Shown here: positions 43,564-52,696 of the stretch, piece by piece | How the letters are laid out: each line of letters starts with the position of its first letter | How positions within the stretch are numbered: the stretch's first letter is position 1 | From: JBKECY01 sp047975025 | GTDB taxonomy: Bacteria; Bacillota; Clostridia; Lachnospirales; Lachnospiraceae | Assembly: GCA_047975025.1 (NCBI GenBank) | Contig: JBKECY010000007.1 | Span: 8,287 to 72,286 of the forward strand | Direction: 5' to 3' | DNA length: 64,000 nt | Notes under the pieces: generated by a model | What the model saw: only the letters and a program-made list of their open reading frames with translations | Databases searched by the model: none | What the model was told of the DNA's origin: nothing | Translations under genes and position numbers: made by a program

Positions 43564-45407
43564 ATCATTTCTCCCAAAAATCTTGAACGTTCTAATGGTT
43601 TTCCCTGGTTTGAAGCAGCAAAACATACTTTTATTTCTTTTCTGGCGCGTGTTATGCCTACATACAGCAGACGTCTTTCTTCTTCTATTGCCTCTTGTGT
43701 AACAGCCTTCCTGTATGGAATTGTACCCTCGTTCGCATTTAAGATATAAACCCTGTCAAATTCAAGGCCTTTGGCAGCGTGCAAAGTGGATACTGCAACA
43801 CCTGTGGGATTCTGTTGCTGTCTGTCGCACTGCTCCTTTAATTTGCGGCTGTGCAATGTAATTTTCTGCTTCCAATCGGCAAGCGTACGGCACTCTTTCG
43901 CCGACTCTAGTATCTGGTCTGCGAGATTCAGAAGTTCCTCGGCCAGAATCCTACGGTATCGGGCATATTCATGTAAGAAAGCATCATACCCAATCGCACG
44001 ACGAATATAGTTGATTGCCGCATAGGGTGACATTTGTGCCAGTCTGGCAAGGTCGTCTTCAAGTTGATCTATCCTCTCACACATCCACTCTTTATCATGA
44101 TAGGCTTCAAAAAGCTCTTCCAGCAAGATTTTTGGAGTACGTACCACATTACGCGCTATATAACGATTTGGCCTGTTCATGACTCTTAGAAAATCGGCAC
44201 GCTGTATTTCACCTTGCGCCATGGAGAGGTACGCCATGATATCTTTCGCGATCCAGTGTGAAAACACGGAGGGCAATTGTTCTTTCAGTGCAAATTCAAT
44301 ACCGTGTTCTATGAATGTATCCGCAAGCAGCATGGCTTCGAGATTCGTACGAAGCAGCACCGTACATTCCCTGAGTACTCCCCCGTTCTCACGATATCTC
44401 TTTATATCCTGCATGAGATATTCTCTTTGCCTGTGTCCATCCGCAAAAGAAAGGATTTCGACCACCGGGCCGTCCGATGTATAGGCTGTCAGCTTTTTGG
44501 CAAACCTGTGTTGATTCTCTTGTATAAGAAGTGAGGCGCTGGCTACAATACTTTGGGTAGAACGGTAATTCATATCCAGCAGCACAGACGCTGCCTGCGG
44601 ATAATCTTTTGTAAATCCAAGCATGATTCCCGGTCTTGCACCCCTGAAACAATAGATGGACTGATCATCATCTCCGACAACGAACAAATTATCCTGCGGT
44701 GCCGCTAGCAGCCGAATCACCTCATACTGAATCGAATTACAATCCTGAAATTCATCTACCATAATGTATTGAAACGTGTCCTGCCATGCCTTTAGAATAT
44801 CGGCCCTGCTTTGCAGCAGTGTCAGACACTGTTGTAACATATCATCGAAATCCAGCAGTTTCTCCTGTCGGCAGCGCAGCTGATACCCTTGGAAGATGGA
44901 GTGAAATGCCTCTTGCGGGCAGCTGGTGCTGTGATAGTCTTCCAAAGACAGCTGATTGCCTTTCACAAAACTGATTTCCTGTGCCAGATCCACGACCAGC
45001 TCACCCTCTTCTTTTAAATCAGGCGCATAGGTATACACCAGCTCTTTTAAGAAATGATGTTTCTGCTCATCTTTGAGGATGTTCGCGGCCGTCAGCTTAT
45101 ATGCACTTTTTAAAATCCCATAGAATACCCCGTGAAACGTTCCGAACGTCACACGGGTGCTTCTGCTTTTCTCTGCACTTAAGAAACGCTGCTTCATACT
45201 GACAGCGGCTGCTTTTGAAAAAGTCACGACCAGTATATGAATCGGATTTACCTGATCTTCGTGAAGTAATTTCTGAATTCGTTTTGTAATAACTGTTGTT
45301 TTTCCGGAACCCGGGCCTGCCAGTACCAACATCGGGCCTGCCTGATGTGCCACTGCCCGCGCCTGCGCCGGGTCATGGTTGAGCTGTGCTTTGTCAATAT
45401 CTATCAT
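43521..45407 (-). CDS. UvrD/PcrA-family DNA helicase
   Basis: A 628-residue superfamily 1A 3'-5' helicase. Motif I is LAGPGSGKTTVITKR, II VDEFQDCN, III GDDDQSIYCFRGA, IV in LRTNLEAMLL, V HAAKGLEFDRVYI and VI RRLLYVGITRARK. It is shorter than PcrA (about 720-750), lacking a long C-terminal Tudor-like tail, so it may be a paralogue with a separate repair role. ATG 45407 is chosen; the frame is open to 45437 within gltX with no better ribosome site. It overlaps sfp. Confidence 0.9.
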   Translation of the reverse strand: MIDIDKAQLNHDPAQARAVAHQAGPMLVLAGPGSGKTTVITKRIQKLLHEDQVNPIHILVVTFSKAAAVSMKQRFLSAEKSRSTRVTFGTFHGVFYGILKSAYKLTAANILKDEQKHHFLKELVYTYAPDLKEEGELVVDLAQEISFVKGNQLSLEDYHSTSCPQEAFHSIFQGYQLRCRQEKLLDFDDMLQQCLTLLQSRADILKAWQDTFQYIMVDEFQDCNSIQYEVIRLLAAPQDNLFVVGDDDQSIYCFRGARPGIMLGFTKDYPQAASVLLDMNYRSTQSIVASASLLIQENQHRFAKKLTAYTSDGPVVEILSFADGHRQREYLMQDIKRYRENGGVLRECTVLLRTNLEAMLLADTFIEHGIEFALKEQLPSVFSHWIAKDIMAYLSMAQGEIQRADFLRVMNRPNRYIARNVVRTPKILLEELFEAYHDKEWMCERIDQLEDDLARLAQMSPYAAINYIRRAIGYDAFLHEYARYRRILAEELLNLADQILESAKECRTLADWKQKITLHSRKLKEQCDRQQQNPTGVAVSTLHAAKGLEFDRVYILNANEGTIPYRKAVTQEAIEEERRLLYVGITRARKEIKVCFAASNQGKPLERSRFLGEMICKKPSFILQKQVM

Positions 45408-45411
45408 ATTC

Positions 45412-46863
45412 TCAGATGCTAAGAGCGTCAATCGCATTTAGGATACGTTCTACCGATTCTTCTTTTTGAAGTATTTCCATAATTTCAGTCGCACCGGCCG
45501 GTGTCATGGCTTTGCCTGAAAGCGCCGTTCTGATCGGCCACATCACATAGCCGGTCTTATACCCTTTTTCATCCGCAAATGCCTTAAGCAGAGCAAACAG
45601 CGCGTCATTACTGTAGTCCTCCTGCGCCTGAATCAGTGGCAGAATTTCCTTTAATACCACAAGCGAAGTTTCCGGTGTGGTCTTCATCTTCTTGTGTGTA
45701 TAAAGTGATACATCATACGGTTTTACTTCTTCAAAGAAGTCCACCATCTCTTCGATATCAGGTAAGATTTCTATCCTTGTCTTGACCATTTCAGCGATTT
45801 TTGAAAAATCCAGATCTTTTGAAATCACTTTTCGCAGATACGGCTGTGCCATATCCAAGAACGCGCTACTGTCAAGTGCCTTGATATACTCACCGTTCAT
45901 CCAGCGCAGTTTGACCATATCAAACACAGCCGGGGATTTGCTGATATGCTGGTAATCAAAAGCTTGTACCAGTTCTTCCAGCGAGTAAATCTCGCGGTTC
46001 TCCTGCGGACTCCAGCCCAGCAGCGCCACAAAATTAATAATGGCCTGTGTAAGGAAGCCTTGTTCCAGCAAATCCTCAAACGAGGAGTGTCCGCTTCGTT
46101 TGCTTAGCTTTTGATGCTCTTCATTCGTAATCAGCGGACAGTGCACATAGACCGGTACCTCCCATCCAAATGCTTCATACAGCTGGTTGTATTTTGGAGC
46201 AGAAGAAAGGTATTCGTTTCCGCGTACAACATGTGTAATGTCCATCAGATGATCGTCAATTACGTTGGCAAAATTATAGGTCGGATAGCTGTCGGCCTTA
46301 ATCAGAATAAAATCCTCCAGCTCTTCATTTGGCACAGTAATGGCTCCATAGATAGCATCCTGAAACGTTGTCGTTCCACTCTCCGGCATGTTAAAACGTA
46401 CTACATGCGGCAGTCCTGCGTCTAACTTCGCCTGCACCTCTTCCGCAGATAAATGCAGACAATGCTTATCATAGATGGATATTTCCTTGCCTGAAACCAC
46501 CCTCTTTAAAGTTGCAAGTCTCTCCTGATCACAGAAACAGTAATATGCTTTTTTCTTTGCAATCAGTTCCTGCACCGCTTTTTCGTAAATCCCCTCTGCA
46601 TGTCTCTCGCTTTGTACATACGGTCCGTATCCCTTATCCAGATCCGGTCCTTCATCGGCAATGAGTCCCGTCTTGTCTAAAGTACGATAGATAATATCCA
46701 GGGCACCTTCCATAAAACGCACCTGATCCGTATCTTCAATGCGCAATACAAAATCACCGCCCCCATGTTTGGCAATCAGGTATGCATATAAAGCAGTTCG
46801 TAGGTTTCCCACATGCATCCTTCCGGTGGGGCTGGGGGCAAATCTGGTTCTTATTTTTTTCAT
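45412..46863 (-). CDS. gltX: Glutamyl-tRNA synthetase
   Basis: GltX charges tRNA-Glu (and often tRNA-Gln in organisms using the amidotransferase route). The 483-residue class I synthetase has the HIGH-like motif PSPTGRMHVGNLRTALY near residue 10 and the KMSKS-like KLSKRSG near 245. RFAPSPTG and the arrangement of the anticodon-binding C-terminus match bacterial GluRS. AGGAGAG precedes the ATG. It sits between sir2 and uvrD. Confidence 0.96.
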   Translation of the reverse strand: MKKIRTRFAPSPTGRMHVGNLRTALYAYLIAKHGGGDFVLRIEDTDQVRFMEGALDIIYRTLDKTGLIADEGPDLDKGYGPYVQSERHAEGIYEKAVQELIAKKKAYYCFCDQERLATLKRVVSGKEISIYDKHCLHLSAEEVQAKLDAGLPHVVRFNMPESGTTTFQDAIYGAITVPNEELEDFILIKADSYPTYNFANVIDDHLMDITHVVRGNEYLSSAPKYNQLYEAFGWEVPVYVHCPLITNEEHQKLSKRSGHSSFEDLLEQGFLTQAIINFVALLGWSPQENREIYSLEELVQAFDYQHISKSPAVFDMVKLRWMNGEYIKALDSSAFLDMAQPYLRKVISKDLDFSKIAEMVKTRIEILPDIEEMVDFFEEVKPYDVSLYTHKKMKTTPETSLVVLKEILPLIQAQEDYSNDALFALLKAFADEKGYKTGYVMWPIRTALSGKAMTPAGATEIMEILQKEESVERILNAIDALSI

Positions 46864-46878
46864 TTTTTCTCTCCTGGT

Positions 46879-47607
46879 TTATAGTATTTGCGGCAATACA
46901 TCCGAGATATTGCCATGAATGACAATATCCGCCATATCGTCTGTATAATGTGGTTCGTCGTTAATGAGCAAAATCTTGCTTCCCTCAAAGTATTTAATAA
47001 ATGTTTCCGGTAGAAGCCCCTTCATATTGCAGCCGATAATCAAAAGCACATCCGCCTTTGATACCTCATCTGCCGCTCTGGTCACAAGCGCATTATCAAT
47101 CTGTTCTCCCATAAGACAGACTTCCGGACGTACGGCTCTGAAGCAGTCCGGGCATTTCACGATGCCACGTGTGTCTTTCATGAGTTTGAACGAAAAATGT
47201 TTTCTGCACTGCGGACATATATTTTTGTACACGCTGCCATGCAATTCGATTACATGATGACAGCCGGCTCTTTTGGCGAGGGAATAGATTTCTCGTGTAA
47301 TGACAGTCTTAAGCACGCCTTTTTTTTCGAGAGCTGCCAGTGCCTTAAGGCCTTTTGACGGTGTTCCCATATTAGCCAGAATCTCATTATGATAGTACTC
47401 ATAAAATTCTTCCTGACGGTTATTTAAAAAGGTCGAGCTGAAGATTTCCTCCGGTGAATATCCGTATTTTTCTTCGATTTCATACAAATCATCCTGTTCA
47501 CTTCTGTAATTGACTGTCCCACAGTCAACACTCGTCTTAATTCCCTGCAGACACACAAGGTAGCGACTTTCATTAATATACCGTTTCATCGATTGGAATT
47601 GATTCAT
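46879..47607 (-). CDS. Sirtuin-like protein with altered catalytic motif
   Basis: A 242-residue protein clearly related to Sir2 deacylases: YGYSPEEIFSSTFLNNRQEEFYEYY, RAGCHHVIELHGSVYKNICPQC with the catalytic-type histidine, a four-cysteine zinc site (CPQC and CPDC) and the late Rossmann segment LLIIGCNMKGLLP. But the NAD-binding GAG-SGIPDFRS motif reads CLQGIKTSVDCGTVNYRSEQ, and the TQNID motif reads TREIYSLA, losing the Gln-Asn-Asp residues. It may be inactive or a binding protein. AGGAGG lies 4 bases from ATG 47607. It overlaps ftsW by 35 bases. Function unknown. Confidence 0.8.
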   Translation of the reverse strand: MNQFQSMKRYINESRYLVCLQGIKTSVDCGTVNYRSEQDDLYEIEEKYGYSPEEIFSSTFLNNRQEEFYEYYHNEILANMGTPSKGLKALAALEKKGVLKTVITREIYSLAKRAGCHHVIELHGSVYKNICPQCRKHFSFKLMKDTRGIVKCPDCFRAVRPEVCLMGEQIDNALVTRAADEVSKADVLLIIGCNMKGLLPETFIKYFEGSKILLINDEPHYTDDMADIVIHGNISDVLPQIL

Positions 47608-48799
47608 CCGTCCTCCTTTTCTTCTGATCGCTAAAAGTAATCCTTCTGGAGACGCTCAGCGCTATCCCCATCTCTCCCATCAGCATAATAAGGGCTGTAC
47701 CTCCATAGCTGATAAAAGGCAGGGTAATACCCGTTGTCGGTACTACTTTTGTAACAACACTAATATTTAAAATGACCTGCAGCGCAATATGGACAAAGAT
47801 TCCAATTACAAGCAGAGAACCATACAGATCCGGTGCGTTTCTGGCAATGAACGCCAGACGATACAACAGATACACAAACAGCAGAATCAGGACAATTGCA
47901 CCAAAAATGCCTAATTCTTCACATATGATGGAAAAAATCATATCATTTTGCGCTTCCGGAACAAATCCAAGCTTCTGTGTGCCGTTCCCCAGTCCTTTTC
48001 CAAAGAAACCGCCGGAACCAATCGCATACAGTGCCTGCAAGATCTGATAGCCATCCCCCGAAGCAAAATCTTCCGGATGCAGCCACACAAGAATACGCTG
48101 GATTCTAAAGGAAGTACTATGTTCAACTGTATTGATCAATACATATAAGGCAATCCCGCCGACGACCACCGCAATGACCGCACCGATCACAAAGGGGGCT
48201 GTTTTGGGATGTGCTACAAAGATCAATGCCAAGGTAATTCCAAAAATAATGACTGCCGTACTCAGATTACTCGTACATACCAGTGTCAGAAAAGACTGTG
48301 CGCCTCCTAAGGCGAGCAGTTTCAAGCAATTCTGCCAGCGCACGATCTGCTTTCCCATCTTAACTATATAGTAGGCCAGTACCAGTATAACTGCTATTTT
48401 GGCAAGCTCGGACGGCTGAAACTGAATTCCTGCGAAACGGTACCAACGCTTAGCTCCATTCACCTCCGTCCCCAGAACGGGTACTAAAGCGAGCAGACCT
48501 GCGGTAAAAAAATAGAACAGCAAAGGCAGTGGCAGATGCTTGCGTATAATTCGCGGAAACCATTTGGGCAAGCGCAGCAGCAGATGGTAATCAAACAATG
48601 AGATAACTAATGCAAACACTAAACTTGCAACAGCAAACAGGCTCTGCCGCTTGAGGTAACTCATATCATCTCCCTCAATACTGGCCACATAGGCCGTTGT
48701 ACTGTAAAGCATAACAAGCCCAAAACAAATCAGCAGCACTATGACCGCAATCATGTGCAGGTCATAATATTCGCTAAACTTTCTTCTTCGTAACTTCAT
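47573..48799 (-). CDS. FtsW/RodA/SpoVE-family cell-wall glycosyltransferase
   Basis: A 408-residue SEDS-family membrane protein, the peptidoglycan glycosyltransferases that work with class B penicillin-binding proteins. About ten helices are visible. Family motifs are GLVMLYSTTAYVA, AKRWYRFAGIQFQPSE, GFFGKGLGNGTQKLGFVPEAQNDMIF in part (FFGKGLGNG, VPEAQNDMIF) and VVTKVVPTTGITLPFISYGG. The sequence alone does not separate FtsW from SpoVE or RodA; PQKL..PEA..D wording favours the FtsW/SpoVE side. No division genes or PBP are adjacent. An extended -10 promoter (TGGTATAAT, minus) lies just upstream. Confidence 0.88.
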   Translation of the reverse strand: MKLRRRKFSEYYDLHMIAVIVLLICFGLVMLYSTTAYVASIEGDDMSYLKRQSLFAVASLVFALVISLFDYHLLLRLPKWFPRIIRKHLPLPLLFYFFTAGLLALVPVLGTEVNGAKRWYRFAGIQFQPSELAKIAVILVLAYYIVKMGKQIVRWQNCLKLLALGGAQSFLTLVCTSNLSTAVIIFGITLALIFVAHPKTAPFVIGAVIAVVVGGIALYVLINTVEHSTSFRIQRILVWLHPEDFASGDGYQILQALYAIGSGGFFGKGLGNGTQKLGFVPEAQNDMIFSIICEELGIFGAIVLILLFVYLLYRLAFIARNAPDLYGSLLVIGIFVHIALQVILNISVVTKVVPTTGITLPFISYGGTALIMLMGEMGIALSVSRRITFSDQKKRRTDESIPIDETVY

Positions 48800-48916
48800 A
48801 ATATAGTTTCTCCAAATAAATCCAAATAATTAACCCCCATTATACCATACTTACTTATGAATCACATATTTTTTTTTGATACAAGACTTTTTCGTTTCCC
48901 TATTTTTAAATCTTGG

Positions 48917-48944
48917 TTGTTATTTATCAGGTTTTCGTTATAAT
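48917..48944 (+). promoter_or_regulatory. Promoter for the ABC-F gene
   Basis: TTGTTA (48917-48922), a 16-base spacer and perfect TATAAT (48939-48944), about 30 bases before the start codon; the leader is too short for a typical ABC-F attenuator. Confidence 0.5.
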
Positions 48945-48977
48945 AGAAACGTAAGTAATTGCAGTTGGAGGTTAAAC

Positions 48978-50882
48978 ATGATTTTATCAGGACAATCAAT
49001 CACAAAAACATTCGGGGAAAATGTCATCCTAAGGGATGCTTCCTTCCAAATAGAAGCCGGTCAAAAAGCAGCGCTTGTCGGCAGCAACGGTGCCGGGAAA
49101 ACCACATTACTCAAAATAATCACCCAGCAGATGCCAGTCGACAGCGGGCAGATTATTTTGGCCAAAGATGCCACGATTGGCTATCTGACACAGCATCAGG
49201 AACTGACTTTTGGAAGCTCGATTTATACCGAAGTATTGTCGGTTATGCAGCATATACTGGATATGGAAGAACAAATGCGGCGTATGGAAGCCGAGATGAA
49301 ATATATCACCGGAGAAGAACTTGAGCGGCTCATGAATTCCTATCAAAGGCTTACGGCACGATTCGAGAATGAGAACGGATATGCCTGTAAAAGCGAAGTC
49401 ACTGGTGTCTTGAAAGGACTTGGATTCGAGGAATCCGAATTCTCAAAAGACGCCTCTACTCTGTCCGGGGGACAAAAAACACGTATTTCTCTGGGCAAAC
49501 TTCTTTTGACGAAGCCTGACATACTTTTGCTCGATGAGCCTACCAACCATCTGGATATGGATTCCATTGCCTGGCTTGAAACCTATCTTCTGAACTATCC
49601 GGGTGCCGTACTGCTTGTATCCCATGACCGTTTCTTTTTAGACCGGGTCGTTTCAAAAGTAATTGAGATTGAACATGGAAGTATGCTCTCGTTTCAAGGG
49701 AACTACTCAGCCTTCGCTCATAAGAAATCGGAATTGCGAGAGGCACAGTATAAGGCCTATATGAACCAGCAGCGTGAAATCCGGCATCAGCAGGAAGTCA
49801 TCGACAAACTAAAGTCCTACAACCGGGAGAAATCAATCAAGCGTGCGGAAAGCCGTGAGAAGCTGCTCTCTAAAATGGAGGTACTGGAACGTCCCCCTGA
49901 GGAGGATTCTTCCATGCGGATTCATCTGACGCCCCGACACACCAGCGGGCAGGATGTGCTCTATGTTGAACACTTGAGCAAGTCCTTTCCAAACATCACT
50001 CTTTTCGAGGATATTTCATTTGAAATCAAACGCAATGAACGTATCGCACTCATTGGAAATAATGGTACCGGCAAAACCACAATTTTAAAGATATTGAACG
50101 GACTGCTGCCGGCAGATGGCGGTACTTTCCGACTCGGTGCCAATGTACATATCGGCTATTATGATCAGGAACATCACGTGCTGCATATGAATAAAACAAT
50201 TTTTGAAGAGATTTCAGATGACTACCCAACACTCTCCAATACGCAGATTCGCAATGTTCTTGCCGCCTTTTTATTCACAAATGATGATGTATATAAACCC
50301 ATCTCTACCTTGAGCGGCGGGGAACGTGGTCGTGTCTCACTCGCCAAGCTCATGCTTTACGAAGCTAATTTTCTGATTTTGGATGAGCCTACCAATCATC
50401 TGGACATTGCATCCAAGGAAATTTTGGAAGATGCGCTGACTCATTATTCCGGCACTGTACTTTACGTATCACATGACCGCTATTTTATTAACCAGACGGC
50501 CACCAGAATTTTAGATCTGACTAATACAGCTCTGGTGAATTACATTGGCAACTATGAATATTATCTGGAGAAAAAAGAAGAACTAACACAGATTTACGCC
50601 CCTGCTGCGGAGCTCACTGCCTCCGAAACAGTATCCGAAGTCAAACTCAACTGGCAGGAGGAGAAGAAAGTACAGGCCGGCATCCGAAAACGCGAGAATG
50701 ATTTAAAGCTGACAGAGAAAAAAATCGAGCAGCTTGAAGCACGTGATGAGGAAATCAACACGATGCTCGCACTGCCCGACATCTGTACTGACGTACAAAA
50801 ATGCATCGAACTTTCTACGGAACAACATCAGATCAAAGAGGATTTAGAGCTGCTCTATGAACAATGGAGTGAACTCGCATAA
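48978..50882 (+). CDS. ABC-F ATPase, Uup/YdiF-like
   Basis: A 634-residue twin-ABC protein without membrane segments. Domain 1 has LVGSNGAGKTTLLK, LSGGQKTRISLGK and LLLDEPTNHLDMD; domain 2 has LIGNNGTGKTTILK, LSGGERGRVSLAK and LILDEPTNHLDIA, all intact. A charged linker with AYMNQQREIRHQQEVIDKL separates them, and a coiled-coil C-terminal extension (about 555-634) with RKRENDLKLTEKKIEQLEA follows, as in Uup/YdiF. Such proteins act on the ribosome or on replication-linked processes. ATG 48978 has TTGGAGG upstream; the frame is open to 48876 but the extra residues are not family-like. It differs from the other ABC-F gene at 17451 in its intact second Walker A. Confidence 0.92.
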   Translation: MILSGQSITKTFGENVILRDASFQIEAGQKAALVGSNGAGKTTLLKIITQQMPVDSGQIILAKDATIGYLTQHQELTFGSSIYTEVLSVMQHILDMEEQMRRMEAEMKYITGEELERLMNSYQRLTARFENENGYACKSEVTGVLKGLGFEESEFSKDASTLSGGQKTRISLGKLLLTKPDILLLDEPTNHLDMDSIAWLETYLLNYPGAVLLVSHDRFFLDRVVSKVIEIEHGSMLSFQGNYSAFAHKKSELREAQYKAYMNQQREIRHQQEVIDKLKSYNREKSIKRAESREKLLSKMEVLERPPEEDSSMRIHLTPRHTSGQDVLYVEHLSKSFPNITLFEDISFEIKRNERIALIGNNGTGKTTILKILNGLLPADGGTFRLGANVHIGYYDQEHHVLHMNKTIFEEISDDYPTLSNTQIRNVLAAFLFTNDDVYKPISTLSGGERGRVSLAKLMLYEANFLILDEPTNHLDIASKEILEDALTHYSGTVLYVSHDRYFINQTATRILDLTNTALVNYIGNYEYYLEKKEELTQIYAPAAELTASETVSEVKLNWQEEKKVQAGIRKRENDLKLTEKKIEQLEARDEEINTMLALPDICTDVQKCIELSTEQHQIKEDLELLYEQWSELA

Positions 50883-50905
50883 AACGAAGTGCACTATGCA
50901 AAACG

Positions 50906-50933
50906 GCAGCGCCTACGAGAAGTAGGTGGCTGC
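50906..50933. terminator. Hairpin between ABC-F and aminotransferase genes
   Basis: GCAGC-G-CCTAC (50906-50916) pairs with GTAGG-TG-GCTGC (50922-50933), followed by TAATTTT on plus and CGTTTT on minus. It overlaps the aminotransferase stop between convergent genes. Confidence 0.55.
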
Positions 50934-52100
50934 TAATTTTGTAAACGCAGCTTTGGAACGCTCAATCGTCTCATACGAAACACAGTACGCAATACGTACA
51001 TATCCCGGGCAGGCGAATGAGCTTCCGGGTACCATCAGTATATTATGTTTTTTGCCCTCGGCGCAAAATTCCACTTCATTTTCTATCGGAGACTTCATAA
51101 ACAGATAGAAAGCCCCCTGTGGTTTAATGCAGGTAAAACCTAAGGTTGTCAGCATATCATAGAGATATAACCGATTGCGATCGTAATATGCCACATCTAC
51201 TTTGGCATCGATACATCTTCCAATCACCTTTTGAATCAGCGATGGTGCATTGACTGAACCAAGAATACGGTTCGCAATACCTGCCGCAGTGATAACCGTC
51301 TCGGCATCTGTCATTTCGTCCGGAATGACCAGATATCCTATACGCTCTCCCGGCAGCGACAGAGATTTGCTGAATGAGTATGCAATAAAAGTGTTATTAT
51401 AATACTTTGTTATAAACGGCACCTGTACCTGATCGTATACGAGCTCTCTGTACGGCTCATCTGAAATCAGATAGATTTCCTGTCCGAACTCCTGCTGCTT
51501 ATGATTCAGCACATTCGCAATGGCCATAATGATATCTTCTGAGTATACCACACCGGTCGGATTATGCGGTGTATTAATAATTACAGCCTTGGTTTTCTGT
51601 GTAATACTGTCCGTAAACACATCCATGTCCGGCAGAAAAGTAGCTGTATCCGGTGCCACAGTCACTAACACCCCGTCATAATTTGCCACATACGATTTAT
51701 ATTCAAGGAAGTACGGCGCAAATACAATTACTTCATCGCCGGGATTCAGGATAGTTTTAAGTACGACATTTAATCCGCTGGCGGCTCCTACAGTCATCAC
51801 CAGGTTATGTGCGGAAAATTTTGTTTGAAATCTCCTGTTAAGTGAATCAGCAACTGCCTGGCGCACATCTTCAAACCCCGCATTATTCATATATCCATGC
51901 ACATTCAGTGACGGCTCGCTTGACACGATATCAATGATGGCCTGGTTTACTTCCTGCGGTGCAGGTACATTCGGATTTCCGATACTAAAATCGAACACAT
52001 TCTCTGCACCATATTGTTTTTTTAGCCGGGTTCCTTCTTCGAACATCTCTCGAACTACCGAATTATTCGAAACCATAGGTTTCATCTTTTCTGAAATCAT
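50913..52100 (-). CDS. PLP-dependent aminotransferase, class I
   Basis: A 395-residue fold-type I aminotransferase. It has FDFSIGNPNVPAP, substrate-region HGYMNNAGF, TPHNPTGVVYSE, ISDEPYRELVYD with the PLP aspartate, and the PLP lysine in SFSKSLSLPGERIGY. The C-terminal arginine (GYVRIAYC) for the substrate carboxylate is present. Specificity is not readable, but it follows iorA-iorB by 23 bases, which take aryl-pyruvates, so an aromatic amino acid substrate is a reasonable inference. GGAAG precedes the ATG. Confidence 0.88.
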   Translation of the reverse strand: MISEKMKPMVSNNSVVREMFEEGTRLKKQYGAENVFDFSIGNPNVPAPQEVNQAIIDIVSSEPSLNVHGYMNNAGFEDVRQAVADSLNRRFQTKFSAHNLVMTVGAASGLNVVLKTILNPGDEVIVFAPYFLEYKSYVANYDGVLVTVAPDTATFLPDMDVFTDSITQKTKAVIINTPHNPTGVVYSEDIIMAIANVLNHKQQEFGQEIYLISDEPYRELVYDQVQVPFITKYYNNTFIAYSFSKSLSLPGERIGYLVIPDEMTDAETVITAAGIANRILGSVNAPSLIQKVIGRCIDAKVDVAYYDRNRLYLYDMLTTLGFTCIKPQGAFYLFMKSPIENEVEFCAEGKKHNILMVPGSSFACPGYVRIAYCVSYETIERSKAAFTKLAATYFS

Positions 52101-52123
52101 CTTTACTTCCTTCCCGCCTGAAT

Positions 52124-52696
52124 TTAGCTGACTGCCTGCATTCCTACGTGCAGTGCCTTGCAGTTAAGCTCTACGAACTGTGGCTTTACATTTTCTTTTA
52201 TAATAGAGTCCCAGTCAATCTCTTCTAGTTCCATAGATTTAATGATAGTCCCCAGAAGTACCATATTGGCAGCTTTTTCATTGCCTAATTCCTCTGCCAG
52301 TTCTGTTGCGTTGACAACCTTGGGGGTTACATGCTTTTGAATTTCCTCTAGTATATCTGCGGCATATTTCTCTTCACCTGTAATAACGGACATAGAAGGT
52401 ATCTCAACACTGTTGACTACCAGCTTTCCACCGGGCTTTAAGTAATCCAGACTGCGCAAAGCTTCCATTTTCTCAAAGGAGACAATACTGTCAGCCTTGC
52501 CTTTTTCGATGACCGGTGACTCTACCTTTTCTCCATACCGGACCTGTGAGGACACACTGCCTCCCCGCTGTGACATACCATGGATTTCGCTCATCTTGAC
52601 ATCATAGCCTGCCTGCATCAGTCCTAACGTGAGGATTTTACTTGCCAGGATCGTACCCTGACCACCCACTCCGACCAGTAATATACTTTTCGTCAT
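52124..52696 (-). CDS. iorB: Indolepyruvate oxidoreductase, beta subunit
   Basis: IorB is the gamma-like domain subunit of the enzyme that oxidatively decarboxylates aryl-pyruvates. The 190-residue product has the family start MTKSILLVGVGGQGTILASKI and SEIHGMSQRGGSVSSQVRYG, typical of 2-oxoacid:ferredoxin oxidoreductase gamma subunits. Its ATG overlaps the iorA stop by 4 bases, so equal synthesis is expected. The aminotransferase gene follows. Confidence 0.95.
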   Translation of the reverse strand: MTKSILLVGVGGQGTILASKILTLGLMQAGYDVKMSEIHGMSQRGGSVSSQVRYGEKVESPVIEKGKADSIVSFEKMEALRSLDYLKPGGKLVVNSVEIPSMSVITGEEKYAADILEEIQKHVTPKVVNATELAEELGNEKAANMVLLGTIIKSMELEEIDWDSIIKENVKPQFVELNCKALHVGMQAVS

